The position numbers and the translations under genes are program-made. Shown piece after piece: positions 15,761 through 22,435 of a stretch of 26,534 nucleotides of DNA. Each line of letters begins with the position of its first letter. Position 1 is the stretch's first letter. This DNA is from Bacteroidales bacterium (GTDB lineage Bacteria; Bacteroidota; Bacteroidia; Bacteroidales; Muribaculaceae). The stretch is from contig DXYS01000083.1 in assembly GCA_019415705.1 (NCBI GenBank), forward strand, positions 33,882-60,415, in the 5' to 3' direction. The notes under the pieces are model-generated. The model ran no database searches. It was given only the letters and a program-made list of their open reading frames with translations, and had not been told where the DNA came from.

Positions 15761-17191
15761 ATGAACCGACTGCTTATCATACTCCTCATAACGGCCTCGG
15801 CCCTCGGCCTGTTCTCGACATCATGTATCGAGGACAGTTTCACCACATCGCCCTCAGACGTGCTGACTTTCTCTGTCGACACGCTCAAGATGGGGACTGT
15901 TTTTACCGACGAGATGACCACAACCCACCGTTTCACCGTCAGCAACCGCGCCTCCAAGTCGCTCTCGATTGCCGGTATCTCGCTCTCGGGCCCCGGCGCG
16001 CAATATTTCAGACTCAATGTCGACGGTTTCAGCGGCCGCGACTTCCGCGATGTGGAGATTCGCGGCAAGGACTCGATATTTGTCTTTGTCGAGGCCACAC
16101 TGCCGCCCAATCAGAGCGACCTGCCTGTCGACATCGAGGCCAAGATTGATTTCATGACCAACGGCGTAGGTCAGGCGGTTGTACTGACAGCTACGGGTCA
16201 GGATGTCGAGCGCATACATGAACTGACAGTCACATCCGACATGACTCTTGACGCCGCACGGCCCTATCAGGTTTTCGACTCCATCGTCGTGGCCGAAGGC
16301 GCCACGCTCACTCTCGCTCCGGGCACGCGCCTGCTCTTCCACGACAAGGCGCGCCTGATAGTCGAAGGCTCGCTCGTCAGCCTCGGCACACTCGAGCAGC
16401 CCGTCACGCTCGCCGGCGACCGCACGGGCAACGTCGTCGGGCAGATATCGTTTGACCTCATGTCGCGCCAGTGGCACGGTGTCATCTTCCGTCCCACCTC
16501 AAAATCAAATCGCCTGACGCACACGCTCATACATAACACTGACGAAGGCGTCGTCATCAGCGGTGACCCGGAGAACGGACTGCGTCCGGACCTGACGATA
16601 ATCAACTCACGTCTGCGTAATTCGGGAGGTCTCGTGCTCGATGTCATCCACTCTGACATCCGCTCTGTCGGCTCGGAGTTCGCCGAGGCCGGCGCCGGAC
16701 TCGTCAGCTTGCGCGGGGGCAGCCATGTGTTCAACCATTGCACCTTTGCCAATTATTATCTTTTCAGCTACATCATGGGACCGGCCATCGCGTTCAGCCA
16801 CATCAACGACAAGACCGACGACGACTCGGGTGCGCCGCGTACCGAAGCTGAAATTACAAACTCGATTATCTACGGTCTCGGCTCAGACCTGTCGCACGGT
16901 GGCCTGACGAACACTCGGATTTACCTGCGCAACTGCCTGCTCAAGAGCGCAGGCTCTGACGACGATAATTTCATCAACTGTGTCTGGGACGCCGATCCGC
17001 TATATTACACCGTGCGCAACGAGTATATTTTTGACTATCGTCTGCACGACGAATCTCCGGCCATCGGATGCGGCGACGCGTCGCTAAATCAGCCCGAGGC
17101 TGACTCTGACGCCTACGGCCTGCAGCGCGGTCCGGCCCCCGACCTCGGCGCCTACGTCTACACCCCGGAAGAGAAAGAGTATTTTTTGTAA
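15761..17191 (+). CDS. Beta-helix lipoprotein
   Basis: A 476-residue lipoprotein with lipobox STSC (Cys22). An N-terminal beta-sandwich-like region (about 35-150: VLTFSVDTLKMGTVFTDEMTTTHRFTVSN) resembles Ig-like or HYDIN/choice-of-anchor domains. A right-handed parallel beta-helix follows (about 175-420), with repeated short strands and turns (VVAEGATLTLAPGTRLLFHDKARLIVEGSLVSLG). The C-terminus DLGAYVYTPEE is typical of this type. No catalytic residues of pectate lyases could be assigned. Probably surface or periplasmic and carbohydrate-related, which is inference. The last 19 or so codons are partly duplicated at 18781-18846 with synonymous differences. Converges with the CNNM gene 50 nt downstream. 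Confidence 0.82.
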   Translation: MNRLLIILLITASALGLFSTSCIEDSFTTSPSDVLTFSVDTLKMGTVFTDEMTTTHRFTVSNRASKSLSIAGISLSGPGAQYFRLNVDGFSGRDFRDVEIRGKDSIFVFVEATLPPNQSDLPVDIEAKIDFMTNGVGQAVVLTATGQDVERIHELTVTSDMTLDAARPYQVFDSIVVAEGATLTLAPGTRLLFHDKARLIVEGSLVSLGTLEQPVTLAGDRTGNVVGQISFDLMSRQWHGVIFRPTSKSNRLTHTLIHNTDEGVVISGDPENGLRPDLTIINSRLRNSGGLVLDVIHSDIRSVGSEFAEAGAGLVSLRGGSHVFNHCTFANYYLFSYIMGPAIAFSHINDKTDDDSGAPRTEAEITNSIIYGLGSDLSHGGLTNTRIYLRNCLLKSAGSDDDNFINCVWDADPLYYTVRNEYIFDYRLHDESPAIGCGDASLNQPEADSDAYGLQRGPAPDLGAYVYTPEEKEYFL

Positions 17192-17193
17192 GG

Positions 17194-17229
17194 CTCATAG
17201 GCCCCATAGGGCTTATAGAGCCTATAATC
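17194..17229. repeat. 9-nt tandem repeat after the beta-helix gene
   Basis: Four degenerate 9-nt units sharing the pattern YYYATARRS (ATAG/ATAA at 17197, 17206, 17215 and 17224) follow directly on the stop codon. The array can also fold (GGCTC at 17192-17196 against GAGCC at 17218-17222), so it may act as terminator between the two converging genes. It ends in CTATAATCC, which is also found just before the ATPase 3' end at 19473. Confidence 0.55.
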
Positions 17230-17235
17230 CGGCCT

Positions 17236-17254
17236 CTTACTTTATCCTGAAGTC
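17236..17254. repeat. Copy A of the ABC ATPase 3' end (19 nt)
   Basis: These 19 nt are identical to 19481-19499, covering the stop and last five codons of the ATPase gene. The preceding CTATAATCC (17222-17230) also matches 19473-19481 apart from a 6-nt indel, so homology crosses the ATPase stop codon. After 17254 the sequence switches to the CNNM gene. The segment supplies the CNNM stop and last residues in a different frame. Confidence 0.8.
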
Positions 17255-18282
17255 GGGGAGGCGATTTTGGGTGCGAACTTTTCACGGGCCATAGCCTGAA
17301 GGTCAGCGGTCGTGTCACACTCATCTACAATCTCCACGCCCAACATTGTCTCGATTACATCCTCCATTGTTACGATGCCGCGCATACAACCATATTCATC
17401 GGTAATGACCGAGATATGTTCTTTCCGCTCCAACATCTTATGCCATATGTCAGAGACCTTGGTTTCTTCCATAAAAAAAAGAACGGGACGCGTTATGTCG
17501 CTCAACGGCATTAAGAACTTGTCCTGAGTAAGCATTTCGAGTACATTTGCCCTGCGTACATAACCGACGATGAACTCACGTCTGGTGTCGTAAACCGGAA
17601 TACGTGAAAATGATGATAACGCCTGATTTTCAAAAAATTCTTTCATTGTTGTCTTTGACGAGACGGAAGCAACGACTACAAACGGCGTCATAATGTCTTC
17701 GGCACATACATTCGAGAGTTTAAGAAAGTTCTGTATGACTTTGTTTTCGGCATCCTCAATCACACCTTCGTCAGTTCCGACGTTTACCATTGCCGCCACC
17801 TCCTCTCGACTCACTGTAAGAGGCTGTATCCTTGGCGACACACAGCGGGTCAGCAGTTCCGAAAGCCATACCAACGGATAGGTTATTATAATCAGGACGC
17901 TGATTATCTTGGCGGAAGGTATGGCAAGAGTCCGCCAATATGATGCGCCTATTGTTTTGGGAATGATTTCCGAAAGCACCAGAATAAGCAGTGTGAGTAT
18001 GGCGGAGATAATGCCGAAATAGGCCTCACCAAACACTTTGACTGATTCAGAACCTACACCTGCCGCACCGATTGTATGCGCCACTGTGTTAAGTGTGAGG
18101 ATGGCCGCTACCGGACGGTCAACATTTGTTTTGTATTTCATCAGCAGGGATGCGGTTTTTACACCCTGACTTTCTTTCATTGATATAAATGATATAGGGG
18201 TCGACAGCAAAACAGCTTCGAGTACGGAACACAGGAAAGACAAACCCAGAGCTCCGATTAGATATAATAATATAATCGTCAT
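17242..18282 (-). CDS. CNNM/DUF21 and CBS-domain membrane protein (CorC/HlyC type)
   Basis: A 346-residue membrane protein with an N-terminal CNNM (DUF21) domain of hydrophobic helices (about 1-30, 58-80, 88-106, 118-142), including the conserved SEIIPK (104-109). A CBS pair follows (about 197-255 and 262-320), with RIPVYD, ITDEYG and GIVTMEDVIETMLG. The extra C-terminal CorC/HlyC domain is absent, as in the short form of the family. Such proteins are linked to magnesium or other divalent-ion export. The end ASPTSG is odd: TSG and the stop come from the ATPase-end sequence at 17236-17254, so the gene is chimeric at its tip. Codons are markedly AT-richer than the flanking genes, suggesting transfer. 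Confidence 0.9.
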   Translation of the reverse strand: MTIILLYLIGALGLSFLCSVLEAVLLSTPISFISMKESQGVKTASLLMKYKTNVDRPVAAILTLNTVAHTIGAAGVGSESVKVFGEAYFGIISAILTLLILVLSEIIPKTIGASYWRTLAIPSAKIISVLIIITYPLVWLSELLTRCVSPRIQPLTVSREEVAAMVNVGTDEGVIEDAENKVIQNFLKLSNVCAEDIMTPFVVVASVSSKTTMKEFFENQALSSFSRIPVYDTRREFIVGYVRRANVLEMLTQDKFLMPLSDITRPVLFFMEETKVSDIWHKMLERKEHISVITDEYGCMRGIVTMEDVIETMLGVEIVDECDTTADLQAMAREKFAPKIASPTSG

Positions 18283-18288
18283 GTTTTT

Positions 18289-18356
18289 ATGTATAAATTG
18301 AAACTGCCGGAGACAAAATATTCCCGGATTTATTTGGAGAGAGTCAATTTATACAT
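18289..18356. repeat. 13-bp inverted repeat before the CNNM gene
   Basis: ATGTATAAATTGA (18289-18301) and TCAATTTATACAT (18344-18356) are perfect inverted repeats around 42 nt. In the CNNM mRNA the stem would end 6 nt before the start codon at 18282 and could mask initiation. It could also be a pair of operator half-sites or a tiny terminal-repeat element; no target duplication was seen. Confidence 0.6.
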
Positions 18357-18359
18357 ATC

Positions 18360-18638
18360 TCATTCGCGGAACACGCAGTTAAGAATCCTTGCAGGCAGAC
18401 CGAATATACGCTCTTGCGGCTTTACTGACACACGACAAAGACGCGTCCTTATGCAAAAGCATTTTAATACTTCCGGATGTTTTTCTAAAATCTCAGACTG
18501 AGACAGGCTATAGACCACTGCGCAACATTCGACCTCATTTTCCGGATCATATTCAGCGATTTCACCACATTCGCCATGAACATGAACAAGAAGCAGAGTC
18601 GCAATTAAGCATGATATGATTGCAACAGCACGCGTCAT
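18360..18638 (-). CDS. Small secreted Cys-containing protein, unknown family
   Basis: A 92-residue protein I do not recognise. It has a good signal peptide (MTRAVAIISCLIATLLLVHVHG) with probable cleavage near HVHG-E. The mature part has several Cys (ECGE, ECCAVV, KCFCIRTRLC, LNC) that may form disulfides in the periplasm. A very good promoter match lies 7 nt before the ATG, which supports a real gene despite its size. It ends 77 nt before the CNNM start on the same strand, so the two are likely cotranscribed. GC content is low like the CNNM gene, so both probably arrived together. Confidence 0.6.
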   Translation of the reverse strand: MTRAVAIISCLIATLLLVHVHGECGEIAEYDPENEVECCAVVYSLSQSEILEKHPEVLKCFCIRTRLCRVSVKPQERIFGLPARILNCVFRE

Positions 18639-18645
18639 AATAGCA

Positions 18646-18677
18646 CAAATTTATATGTTTATAACACTTTAGGCAAA
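18646..18677 (-). promoter_or_regulatory. Strong promoter for the small secreted protein and CNNM genes
   Basis: On the minus strand: TTTG (18677-18674), 20-nt spacer, TAAATTTG (18653-18646), both elements exact. The -7 box ends 7 nt before the ATG at 18638, so the transcript would start at or almost at the start codon. Confidence 0.7.
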
Positions 18678-18696
18678 AGTTTTGTTAATATTTTAC

Positions 18697-18784
18697 TTAT
18701 TTTATCCTGAAGTCTAACAGGGATGTATCGAATGTGACGCCGCGACCGGGAAAGACGCTCTCCATCACTTCACTCTCTGTCAGC
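18697..18784 (-). pseudogene. Copy B of the ABC ATPase 3' end
   Basis: Positions 18701-18784 match 19486-19569 over 84 nt with 3 mismatches. Read on the minus strand they encode the last 28 residues of the ATPase (ESEVMESVFPGRG, then TFDTSLLDFRIK) followed by a stop at 18697-18699. Two of the three changes are synonymous (TTT/TTC, GGT/GGC), as is the final Lys codon (AAA/AAG); one gives Thr for Ile. The fragment has no 5' part and ends at CAGC, where it is joined to a beta-helix gene fragment. Confidence 0.85.
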
Positions 18785-18846
18785 GCGGTCCCGCCCCCGA
18801 CCTCGGCGCCTACGTCTACACCCCCGAAGAAAAAGAAGAAGATTAA
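18781..18846 (+). pseudogene. Fragment of a second beta-helix gene allele (3' end)
   Basis: Positions 18781-18836 match 17123-17178 over 56 nt with 3 mismatches, all synonymous (two Pro codons and one Glu codon). The frame stays open as QRGPAPDLGAYVYTPEEKEED and stops at 18844-18846, while the intact gene ends EEKEYFL. Only the last 21 codons are present. The fragment shares CAGC (18781-18784) with the ATPase fragment to its left, so the joint is a microhomology junction. Confidence 0.85.
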
Positions 18847-18853
18847 TAATGTG

Positions 18854-18934
18854 TCTTATGTATCTGATGTCATCAGCCACATTAGTCACATCCGTCACAT
18901 TAATCGCATCCGACTCACCAACCGCGATGCTCGC
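18854..18934. repeat. Degenerate 9-nt tandem repeat
   Basis: About nine 9-nt units follow the beta-helix fragment; the best five (18872-18916) have the pattern ATY-NNY-CNC, e.g. ATTAGTCAC and ATCCGTCAC. On the plus strand they would read I-S-H or I-R-H triplets, but no gene is evident there. The array runs into the 3' end of the four-helix-bundle gene (stop at 18915). A similar 9-nt array follows the intact beta-helix gene at 17194-17229. Confidence 0.6.
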
Positions 18935-19460
18935 GGCGTGCCCGGCTCATAGCCTCTTTAATGCCACCCTCAGAGAGAAAGTTATCTTCTAATGATTTAA
19001 GCACTTTGGCCAGCATGGCGTCCATCTGATAAATCATAGTCAGCATAATATTGGCCACAGTTTCATCAGAGCGTACCTCACATTTTGTAACGTATTCTAA
19101 CGGGTCATAATGTGTGCGATTATAGCGTCTGACACTTTCTGTGCGGGGATCTTCCTTAGTCCATATCTCATATTTATGTTGCCTGAGATAGTCAGCATAG
19201 TCCTCTCTGAGTTCTCTAACCGACCCTCGAGCAACGCCTATAAGCTTGATACACATCTCGGCAGATACAGTCCCGTCGCTTACGCCCTCGACGATATTCT
19301 GTTTACAAGACCGCGCAGCTTGGCGCATCTGGTCTATGGTTCGACAGCCATGTGGCAAATAACGATTAATAAACATCTCGGTAACGTCACAAATTATCAC
19401 AGACTTACTATAAACGTCCCAATCTGTATAGTCACCTGATATCTTTAAGAATCCATTCAT
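18915..19460 (-). CDS. Four-helix-bundle protein with suffix domain (S23/IVP-related)
   Basis: A 181-residue all-helical protein. The core (about 15-100) has the pattern of the 23S rRNA intervening-sequence / S23-type four-helix bundle: RTIDQMRQAARSCKQNIVEG (40-59), IKLIGVARGSVRELREDYADYL. The tail NFLSEGGIKEAMSRARREHRG matches the four-helix-bundle suffix domain of Bacteroidetes proteins. The molecular role of these proteins is unknown; relatives act as RNA- or DNA-binding accessory proteins, such as Avd of diversity-generating retroelements. It starts 21 nt after the ATPase stop on the same strand and may be read through from that operon. GC content is about 40%, far below the ATPase gene. 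Confidence 0.85.
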   Translation of the reverse strand: MNGFLKISGDYTDWDVYSKSVIICDVTEMFINRYLPHGCRTIDQMRQAARSCKQNIVEGVSDGTVSAEMCIKLIGVARGSVRELREDYADYLRQHKYEIWTKEDPRTESVRRYNRTHYDPLEYVTKCEVRSDETVANIMLTMIYQMDAMLAKVLKSLEDNFLSEGGIKEAMSRARREHRGW

Positions 19461-19481
19461 CGCTAACAGTAGCTATAATCC

Positions 19482-20261
19482 TTACTTTATCCTGAAGTCT
19501 AACAGGGATGTATCGAATGTGACGCCGCGGCCGGGGAAGACGCTCTCCATCACTTCACTCTCTATCAGCTCGCTGACCGTGCCCTCGACTATCCGGCGAC
19601 GCTCGCCGTCGACAACCCAGAGCCGCCCCGCCACCTCAAGGGCCGGAGCGATGTCATGGGTCGACAACAGCACGGTCTTGCCTTCGTCGCTGACAAGCCG
19701 CGCAAGAAGTCGCATTATCTCTAATCTTGACGCCACGTCAAGAAACGCCGTCGGCTCGTCAAGCACTATCAGCGGCGTCTGCTGTGCCAAGGCTCTTGCT
19801 ATCATCACCTTCTGGCGCTCGCCGTCGCTGAGCGTGGCCATATAGCGCGCGGCCATCGCGCTGACGCCTACGGCATCCATTGCCTCGCCGACGACGCAGC
19901 GGTCATCGGCAGACAAACGCCCCAGAAACCCGGTGTAAGGCTGCCGTCCGAGAGCGACAGTCTCGCTCACCGTGAGTCCACCGCCACCGCCACGGTCGGT
20001 ATACACCATCGAGAGTAGGCGTGCACGGCGACGCGGCGAAATTTTCGCGGCATCCTCCCCCATTATCTCTATCTTGCCGCCGAGCGGACGGCGTGCGCCC
20101 GAGAGCGTGCGCAGCAGCGTCGATTTACCGATGCCGTTGGCGCCTACAATAACCGTCATCGTCGCCTCGGGCAACCTCAAATTCATGCCGCCCAAGACCT
20201 CGCGCGCCTTGGAGCCGTGACCGTAACCGACCGCCAGATTATATGTTGCGAGCACATCCAT
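19482..20261 (-). CDS. ABC importer ATPase (FecE/BtuD type)
   Basis: A 259-residue ATPase for a periplasmic-binding-protein importer of the iron-siderophore, haem or cobalamin group. Walker A is GANGIGKST (40-48), the signature LSDGERQK (144-151), Walker B LIVLDEP (164-170) and the switch His is H202 in STHD. The Q-loop region reads YTDRGGGGGLTV, with a run of five Gly and no clear Gln; YxxR-type versions occur in Bacteroidetes relatives, as I recall. Its 3' end ends in LLDFRIK and occurs in two further partial copies at 17236-17254 and 18697-18784. It starts 3 nt after the permease stop. The transported ligand is not determined by the sequence. Confidence 0.93.
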   Translation of the reverse strand: MDVLATYNLAVGYGHGSKAREVLGGMNLRLPEATMTVIVGANGIGKSTLLRTLSGARRPLGGKIEIMGEDAAKISPRRRARLLSMVYTDRGGGGGLTVSETVALGRQPYTGFLGRLSADDRCVVGEAMDAVGVSAMAARYMATLSDGERQKVMIARALAQQTPLIVLDEPTAFLDVASRLEIMRLLARLVSDEGKTVLLSTHDIAPALEVAGRLWVVDGERRRIVEGTVSELIESEVMESVFPGRGVTFDTSLLDFRIK

Positions 20262-20264
20262 TAC

Positions 20265-21305
20265 TTAATTGAAATAGAATATATTGCGACGATTGAGGAT
20301 TATATAGATTATCACCGGCACACCGATTATCGGTGTCACTGCATTGACGGGTATGACACCGGCCCCGGCCGGCAGCACACATATCAGCGCGCAGAGCAGA
20401 CCCGTCGCGGCGCCGGCAAGCATCGTGGCCGGCAGAAGCGACGCATGGTTTGACGTACCTAAGGCGAGGCGCGCCAAGTGGGGCACGACAAGACCGACAA
20501 AACCGATCGGGCCGCACCAAGCAGTCACCGCCGCTGTCAGCGCACCCGAGAGCAGAAGCAGACGGTTGCGCACACGGACAGTGCGCACGCCGAGATTCTC
20601 GGCATAGCTCTGACCAAGCAGCAGCGCATTAAGCGGCTTGACAAAAAGCATACTCAGAGCCATCAGGCCGAGACACAAGCCGGCAAAAAGCGGCAGTTCG
20701 GCCATAGACACAGCATAAAAATTACCCATCCCCCAGATGACATATGAGTGAACGCCCTCCTGTGTGGCAAAGAAGTTGAGCAGCGAGATGGCCGACGAAC
20801 TCAGATAACCGACCAAAATGCCGACAATCAGCAGCATTGCCGACGAGCGCACGAGCGACGACATCACCACCAGCACGGCCATCACGCCCATGGCGCCCAC
20901 GAGCGCGCCGCCGAGCACAGCCGACCGTCCGGCAAAGCCGAGCGCTCCGCCCATGGCGAGCATCACAACGGCCACACCGAGCGAAGCTCCGGTCGACACA
21001 CCGAGTATCGACGGTCCGGCCAAAGGATTGTCAAATGTGGTCTGCATCAGCAGTCCGGCCACCGACAGAGCTGCACCGGCAAGTGCGGCCGTGCATGCCG
21101 CCGGCACACGTGTCTCAAGCACTATCACTCGCCATGACTCACGCCCGACGTCGCCGCCGAAGAGCGCCGCCAGCACGTCGGCAAACGGGATGTCGACCGA
21201 CCCGAAGAAAAGTGTCAGCGGAAAAAGCATCAGGCACAGCACGGCCATGGTAGCGATCACCGCCTTGCGTCTGCGGCCCGAGCCTATGTCAGCCGCTGCC
21301 GTCAT
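20265..21305 (-). CDS. ABC importer permease (FecCD/BtuC family)
   Basis: A 346-residue membrane protein with about ten hydrophobic helices. Family motifs: ETRVPAACTAALAGAALSVAGLLMQTTFDNPLAGPSILGVSTGA (first third), the GxxxG-rich helices, and WCGPIGFVGLVVPHLARLALG in the ATPase-coupling region, followed by PVNAVTPIIGVPVIIYIILNRR. It forms the homodimeric channel for uptake of siderophores, haem or vitamin B12. Its ATG overlaps the binding-protein stop as ATGA (21302-21305), and the ATPase follows after 3 nt, so the three are one unit. Confidence 0.94.
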   Translation of the reverse strand: MTAAADIGSGRRRKAVIATMAVLCLMLFPLTLFFGSVDIPFADVLAALFGGDVGRESWRVIVLETRVPAACTAALAGAALSVAGLLMQTTFDNPLAGPSILGVSTGASLGVAVVMLAMGGALGFAGRSAVLGGALVGAMGVMAVLVVMSSLVRSSAMLLIVGILVGYLSSSAISLLNFFATQEGVHSYVIWGMGNFYAVSMAELPLFAGLCLGLMALSMLFVKPLNALLLGQSYAENLGVRTVRVRNRLLLLSGALTAAVTAWCGPIGFVGLVVPHLARLALGTSNHASLLPATMLAGAATGLLCALICVLPAGAGVIPVNAVTPIIGVPVIIYIILNRRNIFYFN

Positions 21306-22435
21306 TGCTCTATCTGCTTGTAATAAAGAGTCTCGACTCCGGGCATGAAGTCGGGATGGAAGATAATTATATAATCCAAGAGCACACGCTCCGGATGAAA
21401 GGCGATGTCATTGAAAATAGGCCGTGTCGTTGTGTCACAGGCATAGATACGGCCGTCTCCGAATGCCTTGATGCGGTCACTGAGCGGCGACAAATCAAGC
21501 AAAGACGCCCGTGTAGGCATGCCGAATGTGCGCATCAGCCAGATGTCGGCGTCGGAGGCACGGTCGATGACCGAGGCCATGTCCAACTGCAGCGAGCCGG
21601 TCGACTGATTGTCGGACCACGGATAGTCGGCGCCCGCGTCGGTAAGCATGCGTGCCATGTAGCTGCGGCCGCCGGGCATGTACCATACGCCCGAGGTCAG
21701 TGTCTCGACGATGACACGCGGACGTTCGGGCTGCTTGGCGGCCTCGCTGACGAGCGCCTGATAGTCGGCCGAAACCTGCGAATAGATTGACTGAGCCAGC
21801 TCGCGGCGGTCGTAAAGCTCGCCGAGAAGCTTTATCCACTCGGCCCGCGCTAACGGCTCGGTCTCCATGTAGTCGGCAAAATCTATAATCGGCACCCCGA
21901 GTTCGCCGATGACACCGTGACCGGCGTTCTGGTATGGCGAAACGAGTATCGCGTCAGGCTCAAGGTCGACTATGGTCTCGGGCTTCGGCGAGACAGAGCT
22001 GCCGATGTCGGTGATTCGGCCCGAGACCATAAGACGCGATATGGTATCCGTATCGGCGTAATATTGTCCCTCGGCCACGCCGGCGATTGCATCAAGCGCG
22101 TCAAGTTCGGCTATGGCGGCACTGTTGGTCGACGAATAGATAATCGAGCGCTCCAACGGCACGGTGACGACCGTGTATTCTTTGTCGAGACCTTCGGGCA
22201 CCGGCTTGTTACGCTTGACCAAGGCATAGCGGCCGAGGGTCTTTCCCTCGTTCCACGGGTCGGCGATTTCGGCGCTCACAAAAGCGCCTTTGTCGACAAG
22301 TATAAGCAGCTCTGCGCGATAAGTCAGCGTATCTCCCTCCATGGCGCTGTAGCGTCCGTCGCCTTTGCCTGAGCACGAGGCCGCGAGCACCACTATCAGC
22401 GCCGGGCAGGCGGTTTTAAAGAGTTTTGTCAGCAT
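21302..22435 (-). CDS. ABC importer substrate-binding lipoprotein
   Basis: A 377-residue periplasmic binding protein of the BtuF/FhuD/FepB fold, anchored by lipidation (lipobox LAASC, Cys21). It shows the expected two lobes around a long helix: IAELDALDAIAGVAEGQYY, then KPETIVDLEPDAILVSPYQN, and in the second lobe RPRVIVETLTSGVWYMPGG. The C-terminus FHPDFMPGVETLYYKQIEQ resembles Bacteroidales members. It delivers its ligand (iron complex, haem or cobalamin; undetermined) to the permease encoded next. Its start overlaps the folA stop by 7 nt, which ties the importer to the thyA-folA transcript. Confidence 0.9.
   Translation of the reverse strand: MLTKLFKTACPALIVVLAASCSGKGDGRYSAMEGDTLTYRAELLILVDKGAFVSAEIADPWNEGKTLGRYALVKRNKPVPEGLDKEYTVVTVPLERSIIYSSTNSAAIAELDALDAIAGVAEGQYYADTDTISRLMVSGRITDIGSSVSPKPETIVDLEPDAILVSPYQNAGHGVIGELGVPIIDFADYMETEPLARAEWIKLLGELYDRRELAQSIYSQVSADYQALVSEAAKQPERPRVIVETLTSGVWYMPGGRSYMARMLTDAGADYPWSDNQSTGSLQLDMASVIDRASDADIWLMRTFGMPTRASLLDLSPLSDRIKAFGDGRIYACDTTTRPIFNDIAFHPERVLLDYIIIFHPDFMPGVETLYYKQIEQ

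Noticed and set aside
18854..18934. Possible CRISPR or direct-repeat array
   Set aside because: The unit is only 9 nt, degenerate and without spacers, and there are no cas genes.
18915..19460. Diversity-generating retroelement suggested by the Avd-like four-helix protein
   Set aside because: No reverse transcriptase and no template/variable repeat pair with adenine-specific differences was seen nearby; the suffix domain fits the other four-helix family better.
17123..19569. Transposon or insertion sequence as cause of the repeats
   Set aside because: No transposase or integrase frame and no terminal inverted repeats at the boundaries; the repeats are pieces of host genes.
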